DNA of 64,000 nucleotides, from the NCBI RefSeq assembly GCF_008728855.1, contig NZ_CP042906.1, forward strand, positions 2,232,001-2,296,000, given 5' to 3'. This DNA is from Hypericibacter terrae (GTDB taxonomy: Bacteria > Pseudomonadota > Alphaproteobacteria > Dongiales > Dongiaceae). The notes below the pieces were generated by a model. It had not been told where the DNA came from. It saw only the letters and a list, made by a program, of their open reading frames with translations, and made no database searches. The stretch's first letter is position 1. Each line of letters begins with the position of its first letter. The position numbers and the translations under genes are program-made. Shown one piece after another: positions 8,728 through 17,274 of this stretch.

Positions 8728-9027
8728 ATGACGATGCCATTCATGACCGACATGCCGGTCCGGCCGGACTTCGTCCGCCGCCGCCTCCTGTCGCGGGCAC
8801 GCTATGCGGCGATCATTCCCGGGCGGCCGGATCCCGATCCGCCCACACCGCTGCCGCCCGGCCCGCCGATGCCGGGCGATCCCGTGCCGGGCGACCCGGG
8901 CCCGACCGATCCGCCGCTGCCGTCGCCGGGAAAGCGCAGTCCCGAACTGCCGCCGGATCAACCGCCCGATCAGCCGCCGGGGTCAACCCCGCGCAGGCCG
9001 CCGCTCAAGCTGCGCTTCCCCGGCTAG
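8728..9027 (+). CDS. Proline-rich small protein
   Basis: A 99-residue frame with a short basic N-terminal part (VRRRLLSRARYAAIIPG) and then about 55 residues of proline-rich sequence in PGD/PPD/PGP units, ending KLRFPG. An AGAGG stands 6 bp before the ATG. Low-complexity, high-GC frames can be spurious, but the position between two stress genes in the same direction, the regular P-G-D spacing and the start context make it plausible. Function unknown. Confidence 0.5.
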   Translation: MTMPFMTDMPVRPDFVRRRLLSRARYAAIIPGRPDPDPPTPLPPGPPMPGDPVPGDPGPTDPPLPSPGKRSPELPPDQPPDQPPGSTPRRPPLKLRFPG

Positions 9028-9052
9028 GGAACGGATCCGGTCCGCGGCAGTT
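9028..9052 (+). promoter_or_regulatory. Probable EcfG-type promoter of PRC-barrel gene
   Basis: GGAAC (9028-9032), 16 bp, then AGTT (9049-9052): one mismatch from the EcfG consensus GGAAC-N16/17-CGTT. It sits directly after the stop of the proline-rich gene and would give a leader of about 50 nt before 9109. Confidence 0.5.
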
Positions 9053-9108
9053 ACCTGAACATCGCCGGGGCACTCTCACCAGATACCGGATCATCAAGGA
9101 GACGACAA

Positions 9109-9498
9109 ATGGCATCGCCACTTCCGAAGACGCAAAGCACGCTCGAGCAGCGTGAGACCTACAGCCTCATCGGCGCCAACAAGGTCAACGGCACCCACAT
9201 CTACAATCCCAAGGGCGATCATCTCGGCGAAGTGGACGAGATCATGATCGACAAGCTCTCGGGCAAGGTGGCCTACGCGGTCGCGACATTCGGCGGCTTT
9301 CTGGGCCTCGGCCAGTCCCGCTATGCGCTGCCCTGGTCGGTCCTGAGCTACGACACCGGCAAGAGCGGCTATGTCGTGGCCCTCGACGCCGAGAAGCTCA
9401 AGAAGGCGCCCCGCTTTGAGAACGAATCCACGCTTGCCGATCGCGAATGGGGCAAGAGTCTTCATGACTATTACGGCATCCCGCCCTATTGGCTCTAA
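9109..9498 (+). CDS. PRC-barrel domain protein
   Basis: This 129-residue protein has a PRC-barrel at about residues 18-95 (SLIGANKVNGTHIYNPKGD, then LGEVDEIMIDKLSGKVAYAV). The family fold is shared with RimM and photosynthetic reaction centre H subunit; small stand-alone members in alphaproteobacteria are common in stress regulons. AAGGAG stands 8 bp before the ATG. An EcfG-like promoter lies upstream. The C-terminal HDYYGIPPYW tail is typical of this subgroup. Confidence 0.9.
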   Translation: MASPLPKTQSTLEQRETYSLIGANKVNGTHIYNPKGDHLGEVDEIMIDKLSGKVAYAVATFGGFLGLGQSRYALPWSVLSYDTGKSGYVVALDAEKLKKAPRFENESTLADREWGKSLHDYYGIPPYWL

Positions 9499-9631
9499 AC
9501 GGGCCCAAACCGGGAAACCGGGTCCGGCCGGGGCGGCGCTCACGCCGCGCCGGCCGGCCCGGCCGCGATCGTTGACGATGCCAGGTCCGGGCTTGGCGCG
9601 CTCGGGTTGGCCCATCTCGAAGGAGAGGAAC

Positions 9632-9934
9632 ATGCCGCGCGGCGACAAGTCCAAATATTCACCCAAGCAGAAGCGCCAGGTGGCGCATATTGAAGAGAGC
9701 TTCGAGAAGCGCGGTGTCGCACCCAAGGAAGCGGCGGCGCGGGCTTGGGCGGTCGAGAACAAGATCTCCGGCGGCGGCCGGCTTGGCGGGTCGGGCGAAG
9801 GCAAGCCCGAGAACAAGGCGCCCTATAAGAAGGGCGGCAAACGAGGCGGGCGGGCAGCGGCGGCGCGCCCCGCCGCGGCACGTTCGGCTTCCGCCAAGAA
9901 GGCGGCCCGAACGCGAGCCCGCCGCGGAAAGTAG
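9632..9934 (+). CDS. Basic plasmid-stabilisation-like small protein
   Basis: A 100-residue protein whose first 55 residues (MPRGDKSKYSPKQKRQVAHI, then RGVAPKEAAARAWAVENKIS) match the small family commonly annotated as plasmid stabilisation protein. The last 40 residues are lysine/alanine/arginine-rich like histone H1 tails and probably bind DNA. AAGGAG is 8 bp before the ATG. It has no recognised antitoxin partner, so the historical name should not be read literally. It belongs to the stress locus with Ku/LigD. Confidence 0.75.
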   Translation: MPRGDKSKYSPKQKRQVAHIEESFEKRGVAPKEAAARAWAVENKISGGGRLGGSGEGKPENKAPYKKGGKRGGRAAAARPAAARSASAKKAARTRARRGK

Positions 9935-9942
9935 AGCGGGTG

Positions 9943-10194
9943 ATGAGTGACGAACGCCTGGTGAAGGACGACGGCATGATGAGTCAGGATTCGACGGAGC
10001 CCTTCATGACCGACGGTGAACAAGGCGAGGAGTTGCGCGCCATGCCTCAGGACACGCAGAAGACCACGCTGAGCACGCAGAAGGCCCGATCGGGCGAAAC
10101 CTCCGGCCATCTGCGGATCATTCTCGGGACCTCGCTCGTCCTCGTCATCGTGGCGCTGGGCGCGCTGCTGATCTTCTATACCTCCCATGGCTGA
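9943..10194 (+). CDS. Small single-pass membrane protein
   Basis: An 83-residue protein with a hydrophilic, acidic first 55 residues and one transmembrane helix at about 59-78 (LRIILGTSLVLVIVALGALL). It begins 9 bp after the previous gene and overlaps the ku start by 8 bp, so it is part of the same operon. A GTG one codon earlier and an ATG pair near 9976 are alternative starts. Function unknown; possibly a membrane anchor or stress sensor (inference). Confidence 0.65.
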   Translation: MSDERLVKDDGMMSQDSTEPFMTDGEQGEELRAMPQDTQKTTLSTQKARSGETSGHLRIILGTSLVLVIVALGALLIFYTSHG

Positions 10195-11089
10195 GGCGGT
10201 TACGGCGCGACCTTACTGGACGGGCGCCATCCGGCTCTCGCTCGTGGTGCTGCCGGTGCGGCTCTATCATGCCGTCGACACGCGCAGCGAAGTCCACTTC
10301 CATCAGATCCACAAGGCTTCGGGGAAGCGCGTCCGCCATCAGAATGTGGTGCCGGGGCGCGGTGCCGTGGAGCGCGACGAGATCGTCAAGGGCTATGAGT
10401 ATGCCAAGGACCAGTATGTGCTGCTCGAGCCGGAGGAGCTGAAGGCGGTCCGCCTGGAATCCGCCGACAATTTCTCCATCGTCCAATTCGTCGACCGCAA
10501 CGAGATCGATGCGATCTATTTCGACGAACCCTATTTCGTCGTGCCGGATGGCGATGCCGGTCTCGACGCCTTTGCCGTCGTGCGCGATGCGCTGCGCGCC
10601 GAGAAGAAGGTCGGCTTGGGCCAGATCGTGCTGTCGGGTCGGGAGCGGATCGCGGCCCTACAGCCCTGCGGCAAGGGCATGCTGCTCGAAACCTTGCGCT
10701 ACGCCGAGGACCTCAAGAAGGCCGGTAAATATTTCGACGGCATGAAGAAGGTCGCGGTCGACAAGGATCAGCTTGGTCTCGCCAAGAAACTCATCGAGCA
10801 AAAGGCCGCGCCCTTCGATCCGGAGCGCTTCAAGGACCATTACGAAAACGCGCTCCGCGAGCTGATCGAGCGGAAGCTGAAATCGAAGGGCCGCCGGATC
10901 CGGACCGAGGAGCCGGAACGCAGAGGGGCGGAGGTCATCGATCTGATGGAAGCGCTGCGCCAGAGCGTCGGGCGCAAGAGCGGCGCCGTGGGTAAGGCGA
11001 GCGCGCCCGAACCGGCTGATGCACCGGCCCGGAAGGCCGCCGCGCCGCGCCGGCCGGCGGCGCGCGGGAAAACGCGAAAGAGGGCATGA
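10187..11089 (+). CDS. ku: Non-homologous end-joining protein Ku
   Basis: Bacterial Ku forms a homodimeric ring on double-strand ends and recruits LigD. The 300-residue protein contains the whole Ku core (RPYWTGAIRLSLVVLPVRLY near the N-terminus; FVDRNEIDAIYFDEPYFVVP in the middle) and a C-terminal K/R/A/P-rich tail typical for alphaproteobacterial Ku. The start lies inside the preceding gene (8-bp overlap) and the stop overlaps ligD by 4 bp (ATGA), so both repair genes are coupled. Confidence 0.97.
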   Translation: MAEAVTARPYWTGAIRLSLVVLPVRLYHAVDTRSEVHFHQIHKASGKRVRHQNVVPGRGAVERDEIVKGYEYAKDQYVLLEPEELKAVRLESADNFSIVQFVDRNEIDAIYFDEPYFVVPDGDAGLDAFAVVRDALRAEKKVGLGQIVLSGRERIAALQPCGKGMLLETLRYAEDLKKAGKYFDGMKKVAVDKDQLGLAKKLIEQKAAPFDPERFKDHYENALRELIERKLKSKGRRIRTEEPERRGAEVIDLMEALRQSVGRKSGAVGKASAPEPADAPARKAAAPRRPAARGKTRKRA

Positions 11090-13761
11090 CGTCCGAGCCG
11101 ACGCGCGGGTCGACGTCTGCGAGCGGCGACCGGTCGCTGGCGCGCTATCGCGCCAAACGGGACTTCAAGGCGACGCCCGAACCGCGCGGCCTCAAGGCCC
11201 GCTCGCGGGGCCACCGTTACCTGATCCAGAAACATGCGGCGCGCCGCCTTCATTACGATTTCCGGCTGGAACTGGATGGCGTGCTGAAGAGCTGGGCCGT
11301 CACCCGCGGTCCCAGTCTCGATCCCGCCGACAAGCGTCTTGCGGTCCATGTCGAGGACCATCCGCTCGACTATGGCAGCTTCGAGGGAATCATCCCAAAG
11401 CCCCAATATGGCGGGGGCACGGTGATGCTGTGGGACGAAGGCAGCTGGGAGCCGCTCGGCGATGCCCATGCCATGCTCCGGGCCGGCCGGCTCAAGTTTC
11501 GGCTCGACGGAGAACGGCTGAAGGGCGAATGGAATCTGGTCCGGATGCGAAACCGCTCGCCGCGCGAGAAGCGCGAGAATTGGCTCCTGATCAAGGGCCA
11601 TGATAGCGCGGCGCGGCCGGGTGAGGGCGACAGTCTTCTGGAAATGGAAGATAGCAGCGTCGTCTCCGGCCGCAGCATGGAGGAAATCGGCCGCAGCCGA
11701 TCGGTCTGGAACAGCAAGGCGCGGCAAGACGACAAGACAGCGAAACCGGCTGCCGAGCTGAAGGGGCGGCCATCGCCATCGGACAGGCGGGCCGCGCCGA
11801 CGAAAGCGGCCAAGCGCACCGCGCTGCCGGATTTCGTCGAGCCGCAACTGGCCACCCGGGTCGAAGCGCCGCCCGAGGGGGCCGACTGGCTGCATGAGAT
11901 CAAGCTCGACGGTTACCGGATCCAGGCGCGGTTGGAGCGACGCAAGGCACGGCTTCTCACGCGCCGCGGGCTGGACTGGAGCCACCGTTTCGCCAGCATC
12001 GCCGCGGCCATAGAAGCGCTCCCCGCCAAGACCGCCCTGTTCGATGGCGAGATCGTCGCCTTCGCCGAGAACGGGTTGTCCGACTTCGGGCGCCTGCAGG
12101 CGATCCTGGGCGGCGAGGAGGAGGGCGAGCTCGCTTTCGTACTCTTCGATCTCCTCTATCTCGACGGCTATGACCTTCGTCCCCTGCCGCTGCTCGAGCG
12201 CAAGGCGAGGCTGTTGAGGCTGCTGGGCGCGAACGAGCGCGGCCCGCTGCGCTTCAGCCAGCATTTCGACCGCGATGGCGCCGAGATCTATCGCCATGCC
12301 TGCGAGCTCGCCCTCGAAGGCGTGGTGTCGAAACAGGCGCATGCTCCCTACCGGCCGGGCCGAGGGCTCGGTTGGCTCAAATCCAAATGCCGCGAGCGAC
12401 AGGAATTCGTGATCGCCGGTTTCACCAAGCCGGCGAAGGGCTTGCCCGGCATCGGATCGCTGGCCCTGGGCTATGGCAGCGAGGGGGCCTTTCGCTATGC
12501 GGGCCGCGTCGGCACCGGCTTCAGCCAGCAGCAGTCGCTGGCCTTGAGGCGCAGGCTCGAGCGAATCCGTCAGGACAAGCCGCCCTTCGACGCGCTGCCG
12601 GCGGCCGTCCGGCGTGGCGTCACATTCGTCAAACCGACGCTGGTGTGCGAGATTGAGTTCGCCACCTGGACGCGGGATGGTCTCGTTCGCCAGGCCTCGT
12701 TTTTGGGCTTGCGCGAAGACAAGCCCGCCAGCCAGATCACACGCGAGAAAATCATGGCACGCGCGAGCACGCCGTCGTCGAGGACCGAGAAGGAAAAGCC
12801 CGCCCGTCCCACCCGGCGAAAGCCGACCGCAGCCGCGAAGGACGAGGCAGCGCGCTCCTCGAAGGAGGAGAGTTTCCATGGCGTCCGGCTCACCCATCCC
12901 GACAAGCTCCTCTACAAGGAGCAGGGCATCACCAAGCAGGACCTGGCGCAGTATTATGTCGATGTCGCGGACTACATCATGCCGCATGTGCGCCGGCGCC
13001 CGCTGGCGATCGTGCGCTGCCCGGACGGCGCCAGCGGCGCCTGCTTCTACCAGAAGCATCTCTCCGCCGGAATGCCCGACGCCATCAAGCCCTTCAGCGT
13101 CAAGGGCAGGACCGGGCGCGAGACCTATGTCTCGATCGAGGATGTGCGAGGCCTGATCGCGCTGGTGCAGTTCGGTGTGCTGGAGCTGCATCCCTGGGGC
13201 GCTTCGGTCGACGATGTCGACAAGGCGGATCGCATCATCTTCGATCTCGATCCCGATCCCGGCGTCGCGTGGCCGGACGTCGTCAGTGCGGCCGAGGAGG
13301 TGCGCGAGCGGCTGAAGGAACTCAAGCTCGAAAGCTTTCTCAAGACGACGGGCGGGAAGGGGCTGCATGTTGTCGCCCCGTTGAAGCCCGCGATAGCGTG
13401 GGAGCCGGTCAAGCGTTTGACGCAGGTTGTCGCCATGAGCATGGCATCCGACAATCCCGCGCGTTATCTGGCGAAGGCGTCGAAAGCGGCGCGCAAGGGC
13501 AAGATCTTCGTCGATTATCTTCGCAACGACCGCGGCTCGACGGCAGTCGCACCCTATTCGACCCGGGCGCGCGAAGGGGCACCGATATCCGCGCCGCTCG
13601 AGTGGCGCGAGCTCGGACCCCGCGTCAAATCCGATCAATTTTGTCTCGAAAACATCCGGGATCGGCTGGCCCGGTTGAAGCGCGATCCCTGGGAGGGCTT
13701 TTTCAAGCTCCGCCAGAGCCTGAATTCGAAAACGCTGGCGCAACTGGAAGCGTCGCCTTGA
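11086..13761 (+). CDS. ligD: ATP-dependent DNA ligase LigD (PE-ligase-polymerase)
   Basis: Three domains are visible in 891 residues. First is a 3'-phosphoesterase domain (about 45-165; HYDFRLEL at 56-63). Second is an adenylating ligase domain with catalytic Lys273 in KLDG and an OB fold up to about 560. Third is a C-terminal primase-polymerase domain from about 610, with the metal motif FDLDPDP near residue 718. The two linkers are basic and proline-rich. The order PE-ligase-polymerase is as in Pseudomonas. It seals ends held by Ku, whose gene overlaps by 4 bp. Confidence 0.97.
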   Translation: MTSEPTRGSTSASGDRSLARYRAKRDFKATPEPRGLKARSRGHRYLIQKHAARRLHYDFRLELDGVLKSWAVTRGPSLDPADKRLAVHVEDHPLDYGSFEGIIPKPQYGGGTVMLWDEGSWEPLGDAHAMLRAGRLKFRLDGERLKGEWNLVRMRNRSPREKRENWLLIKGHDSAARPGEGDSLLEMEDSSVVSGRSMEEIGRSRSVWNSKARQDDKTAKPAAELKGRPSPSDRRAAPTKAAKRTALPDFVEPQLATRVEAPPEGADWLHEIKLDGYRIQARLERRKARLLTRRGLDWSHRFASIAAAIEALPAKTALFDGEIVAFAENGLSDFGRLQAILGGEEEGELAFVLFDLLYLDGYDLRPLPLLERKARLLRLLGANERGPLRFSQHFDRDGAEIYRHACELALEGVVSKQAHAPYRPGRGLGWLKSKCRERQEFVIAGFTKPAKGLPGIGSLALGYGSEGAFRYAGRVGTGFSQQQSLALRRRLERIRQDKPPFDALPAAVRRGVTFVKPTLVCEIEFATWTRDGLVRQASFLGLREDKPASQITREKIMARASTPSSRTEKEKPARPTRRKPTAAAKDEAARSSKEESFHGVRLTHPDKLLYKEQGITKQDLAQYYVDVADYIMPHVRRRPLAIVRCPDGASGACFYQKHLSAGMPDAIKPFSVKGRTGRETYVSIEDVRGLIALVQFGVLELHPWGASVDDVDKADRIIFDLDPDPGVAWPDVVSAAEEVRERLKELKLESFLKTTGGKGLHVVAPLKPAIAWEPVKRLTQVVAMSMASDNPARYLAKASKAARKGKIFVDYLRNDRGSTAVAPYSTRAREGAPISAPLEWRELGPRVKSDQFCLENIRDRLARLKRDPWEGFFKLRQSLNSKTLAQLEASP

Positions 13762-14025
13762 CCGTTGGATAGCGCCAGCGACGCCAGAATGGTGAGCACC
13801 CTCAACAGCGTGTCGCAGCGCCCTATACGGTCGGATAGTCCCGCCTCCTTAGGTTTAGCTGTCCCTTTGCCGCCTGGATTACCGGTACCGGCTGCCGCAT
13901 AGAAAGCGCACGCAGCGCCGTCGAACTCGGACGGCCTGTCATCGTGGCAACGCCATGCGGCAAGACCTCAGGCCCCGCCCTCAGGTAACGCCGCGCGGCA
14001 ACGCCCCGAAGTGCCGTCCAGGTGA
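13762..14025. other. Non-coding part of the ligD-adc intergenic region
   Basis: The full gap runs to 14218 (457 bp). No credible gene is seen; the converging ends of ligD and adc meet here. The two strong hairpins listed next occupy the right half. Confidence 0.5.
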
Positions 14026-14047
14026 GGCCGGGCCTTCGGGCCCGGCC
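14026..14047. terminator. TTCG-loop hairpin
   Basis: A perfect 9-bp stem GGCCGGGCC / GGCCCGGCC on a TTCG loop. It lies between convergent ligD and adc and could act on either strand. Confidence 0.5.
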
Positions 14048-14137
14048 GAACGGCACGGGCGGCAGCCCTGAGAGTTCGCGGCGTTCCCCCCAACGCCCCG
14101 CGGAAATCCGGCCGCCGACGGCGTGGTCACAGGGATG

Positions 14138-14173
14138 ACCCTCCCACCGGCAGCCCCCCGCCGGTGGGAGGGT
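14138..14173. terminator. Strong hairpin downstream of adc
   Basis: A perfect 14-bp stem (ACCCTCCCACCGGC / GCCGGTGGGAGGGT) with an 8-nt loop, 45 bp beyond the adc stop. It is the longest perfect hairpin in this gap. Only a TTT follows on the plus strand and no T run on the minus strand. Confidence 0.55.
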
Positions 14174-14218
14174 TTCGTCGCTGCTACGCCGATGGCGCGG
14201 CACTTCTGCAGGCGACTC

Positions 14219-14968
14219 CTAAACCGGGCGATTAAAGTCGTACGCCACGCGGCCATAAGGCAGCGTCAGGTCGGCGATGAAGTGATGCGCTCCCAGCACG
14301 CGACGCACCGGAAAATCCGCCACCGGGGCGTTGACATGCGGGATCAGATGGAGCCTGGCAGGACCGGCCCAGGAGCCCTTCACGGTGATCTCGGTCAGGT
14401 TGTAGGCCACGAGCTGGCAGATCTCCGGCCGGCCATCGACGCCGGGAATCAACTTCAGATTGATCTGGGTCTTGGACAGGGTGGCCGTGGTCTTCGTGCC
14501 GTTGCCGGCCATGCTCTCATGCTTGTAGGCCATGGTGCCCATCGCGACCATCTGCCCGGCATAGCTCAATGTGCCGGTCAAGGTATCCTTGACGATCTCG
14601 AGCTTCGGGTGTGCGTACTTCTTCGGGAAGCCCCAGATCTCGCGACCCGCCACCGTCGGCGGGTCGTCATCGAGATACATCTGGCTGCAAAAATTGACGT
14701 CCTCGCCTTTGAATCGGCAGGGGATCACGACCCCGGATTCGGAATAGCTGCCGAAGCCCGAGCTGTCCGGCATATGGATGAACTCGAAGGCCACCAGCGG
14801 CTGCGCCAGCGGTTCGAGGGGTTCGGGCAGCTGCTCGCGAATGACGGCCGGATCGGTCTCGTAGGTGATGATCATGTATTCGCGATTGATGAAGCGATAG
14901 GGCCCCGCCGGATAGCTGGGGCTCGCCAGCGGCATGGAGGGCAGGCGGAGGACGTCTTCCTTGCGCAT
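14219..14968 (-). CDS. adc: Acetoacetate decarboxylase
   Basis: The 249-residue protein has the active-site motif EIWGFPKKYAHPKL, with Lys116 as the predicted Schiff-base lysine and Lys117 as the neighbouring residue that lowers its pKa (equivalent to Lys115-Lys116 of the clostridial enzyme). It converts acetoacetate to acetone and CO2. It lies 30 bp downstream of the 3-hydroxybutyrate dehydrogenase gene on the same strand, so both probably form one ketone-body operon. Confidence 0.93.
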   Translation of the reverse strand: MRKEDVLRLPSMPLASPSYPAGPYRFINREYMIITYETDPAVIREQLPEPLEPLAQPLVAFEFIHMPDSSGFGSYSESGVVIPCRFKGEDVNFCSQMYLDDDPPTVAGREIWGFPKKYAHPKLEIVKDTLTGTLSYAGQMVAMGTMAYKHESMAGNGTKTTATLSKTQINLKLIPGVDGRPEICQLVAYNLTEITVKGSWAGPARLHLIPHVNAPVADFPVRRVLGAHHFIADLTLPYGRVAYDFNRPV

Positions 14969-14998
14969 GATCTTCCGTTTCTCTCTGCGGTCGTGGGT

Positions 14999-15781
14999 TC
15001 AGTGCGCGGTCCAGCCGCCATCGATCGACAGCGCGGCGCCGGTGATCGAAGCGGCGGCGTCGGAGGCGAGGAAGACGGCGAGCGCCCCCACATCCGAGAC
15101 CTCGACGAACTTCTTGGTCGGCTGCGCCTCGAGGATGACGTCACGGATGACGGCCTCCTCCGAGATGCCGCGCGCCTTGGCGGTGTCGGGGATCTGCTTC
15201 TGCACCAGCGGCGTCATCACATAGCCGGGGCAGATCGCGTTGACGGTGATGCCGGCCTCGGCGGTCTCCAGCGCCACGGTCTTGGTGAGGCCGAGCAGTC
15301 CGTGCTTGGCCGCGACATAGGCCGCCTTGAAGGGCGAGGCCACCAGGCCGTGGGCCGACGACATGTTGATGATGCGGCCCCACTTCTTCTTTCTCATATA
15401 GGGCACGACCAGGCGCGTGGCGTAGAAGGCGCCAGAGAGGTTGATGGAGAGGATCGCATCCCATTTCTCGATCGGGAATTCCTCGATCGGCGAGACGAAC
15501 TGGATCCCGGCATTGTTCACGAGAATATCCACGCCGCCGAACTTGCTCTCGGCCAGTGCGATCATCTGCGCCATGTCGGCCGGCTTGCTGATGTCCGCGG
15601 GGCTGTAGATCACCTCGATCTTGTGTTCCTTCGCGAGCCCCGCACGCAGCGTCTCGATCTCCTGGGCGTTGCCGAAGCCGTTCAGGACGAGATTGGTTCC
15701 CTGCTTGGCGAATTCGCGCGCGATCTCGAGGCCGATCCCGCTGGTCGAGCCGGTGATGAGGGCGGTCTTTGGAGCGTTCAT
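14999..15781 (-). CDS. bdhA: 3-hydroxybutyrate dehydrogenase
   Basis: A 260-residue short-chain dehydrogenase. The NAD-binding TGSTSGIG is at 10-17, NNAG at 89-92, and the catalytic residues Ser142, Tyr155 and Lys159 match the numbering of characterised BdhA enzymes. It oxidises (R)-3-hydroxybutyrate, released from PHB, to acetoacetate, the substrate of the adjacent adc product. The ATG is at 15781; the gene is divergent from a patatin-like lipase, a neighbour seen repeatedly in alphaproteobacteria. Confidence 0.93.
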   Translation of the reverse strand: MNAPKTALITGSTSGIGLEIAREFAKQGTNLVLNGFGNAQEIETLRAGLAKEHKIEVIYSPADISKPADMAQMIALAESKFGGVDILVNNAGIQFVSPIEEFPIEKWDAILSINLSGAFYATRLVVPYMRKKKWGRIINMSSAHGLVASPFKAAYVAAKHGLLGLTKTVALETAEAGITVNAICPGYVMTPLVQKQIPDTAKARGISEEAVIRDVILEAQPTKKFVEVSDVGALAVFLASDAAASITGAALSIDGGWTAH

Positions 15782-15909
15782 GAGGATTCATCCATGTAAG
15801 GGGAGGGAGTCTGCGGCCGGAGGGCCGTGAAAAAACCGGGCGAAGGCGGATGTCGGAGCGACCGGGTCCCCTCATATAGGAACAACGGCCACGCCTGTGC
15901 GACGATTGT

Positions 15910-15937
15910 TTGACAGGACCGTGACTCCGAAGATGGT
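15910..15937 (+). promoter_or_regulatory. Possible promoter of patatin-like gene
   Basis: TTGACA at 15910-15915 is a perfect -35; 16 bp later GATGGT is a weak -10. It would give a leader of about 110 nt before the ATG at 16054. Confidence 0.3.
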
Positions 15938-16053
15938 AGGTTATAGGCCGCTTGTCACGTCACCTGCTCGTCATATCGCCGCACTACTGTGCCGGGCGAA
16001 GGCAAGACGCAGCAGATGCGTTCCAGCTGCCCCAATTTTCCGGGAGATTTGCC

Positions 16054-17214
16054 ATGGATGCCGAAACGCCGGTGCTACATAAGTCAAGGACGGGAGGCGG
16101 TTGGCGCCCCGAGCGCTGCGACCGGCTGGCCCTGGTGTTGCAGGGCGGTGGCGCCCTGGGCGCCTACCAGGCCGGGGTCTATCAGGCCCTGCACGAGGCC
16201 GGGATCGAGCCGGACTGGGTAGCGGGCGTATCGATCGGCGCGATCAATGCGGCGATCATCGCCGGCAACCATCCGCCGAAGCGGCTGGACCGGCTCAGGA
16301 CCTTTTGGGAGCGGATCACCGAGCGGAAGATCTGGAACTACACGCCCGACGGCGACATTTACCGCAAGATCCGCAACGCGATCAGCTCTTCGCTGACCAT
16401 CAGCCAGGGACAGCCCGGATTCTTCGAGCCGCGGTTTCCGGGGCCCTGGTTCACGGCCGCCGGCGCCAAGGACGCCACCAGCTACTATGACAGCGCGCCC
16501 TTGCGGGAAACGCTGCGCGAGCTGGTCGATTTCGACCTGATCAACGACCATGGCTGCCGTTTCGCCGTGGGCGCGGTCAATGTGCTGACCGGCAACTTCA
16601 TGTATTTCGACAATCAGAAGGAGATCATCGAGCCGGAGCATATCATGGCGAGTGGCGCCCTGCCGCCGGCGCTGCCGATGATCAAGCTCGGCACCGACTA
16701 TTACTGGGATGGCGGCATCGTCTCGAACACGCCGCTGCAATATCTGCTGGACCAGGAGGATGCGCTCAACACGCTGGCCTTCCAGGTCGACCTCTTCAGT
16801 GCGCGCGGCGACATGCCCCGCGATATTCAGGACGTGATGGCGCGCCAGAAGGACATCATCTATTCGTCCCGCACCCGCTACAACACCGACGTCTATCGGC
16901 GCCTCCACAAATGGAAGATGAAGCTGGGCCAGATCCTGAAGAAGATGCCGGAAGAACTGCTGGACGAGGAGGAGAAGAAGCTGCGGTGCGAGCTGATGGA
17001 TCTGCCGGAGATCGTCATCCTCCAGCTGATCTATCAGCAGAAAGCCTATGAGGGACACGCCAAGGATTACGAGTTCTCCGGCATCTCGATGCGGGAGCAT
17101 TGGCAGAGCGGCTATGAGGACACCAAGGCCACGTTGAAGAAGAAAGCCTGGATGGAGATGCCGCCCGAAGGCGCCGGCTGCATCGTTCACGACGTGCACC
17201 GCCAGGAGGATTGA
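16054..17214 (+). CDS. Patatin-like phospholipase
   Basis: The 386-residue protein shows the oxyanion motif GGGALG (31-36), the nucleophile elbow GVSIG with Ser60, and the dyad aspartate Asp219 in WDGG. The C-terminal half resembles the DUF3734 extension found in this subfamily. It is predicted to be a cytoplasmic or membrane-associated acyl hydrolase. The start at 16054 has GGGAG upstream; a longer frame from 15952 lacks similarity. Its divergent pairing with bdhA-adc suggests a link to PHB or ketone-body metabolism, possibly as a lipase or depolymerase (inference). Confidence 0.88.
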   Translation: MDAETPVLHKSRTGGGWRPERCDRLALVLQGGGALGAYQAGVYQALHEAGIEPDWVAGVSIGAINAAIIAGNHPPKRLDRLRTFWERITERKIWNYTPDGDIYRKIRNAISSSLTISQGQPGFFEPRFPGPWFTAAGAKDATSYYDSAPLRETLRELVDFDLINDHGCRFAVGAVNVLTGNFMYFDNQKEIIEPEHIMASGALPPALPMIKLGTDYYWDGGIVSNTPLQYLLDQEDALNTLAFQVDLFSARGDMPRDIQDVMARQKDIIYSSRTRYNTDVYRRLHKWKMKLGQILKKMPEELLDEEEKKLRCELMDLPEIVILQLIYQQKAYEGHAKDYEFSGISMREHWQSGYEDTKATLKKKAWMEMPPEGAGCIVHDVHRQED

Positions 17215-17226
17215 GAGCTCGCCGGA

Positions 17227-17273
17227 ACCCCTCCCCCTTATCCCCTCCCGAAAAAGGGGTAAGGGGGAGGGGT
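17227..17273. terminator. Long GC-rich hairpin between convergent genes
   Basis: The arms ACCCCTCCCCCTTA(T)CCCC and GGGGTAAGGGGGAGGGGT pair over 18 bp with one bulged T and a 10-nt loop. It lies 12 bp after the patatin stop and 1 bp from the chaC stop, so it can terminate both. It resembles one half of the larger repeats at 49146 and 53206. Confidence 0.65.
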
Positions 17274-17274
17274 C

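Noticed and set aside
10840-13743. Open frame of 967 codons on the minus strand opposite ligD
   Set aside because: It mirrors the ligD codon pattern in high-GC DNA, has a histidine/arginine/aspartate-rich composition and no family resemblance, while ligD is complete with all three domains.
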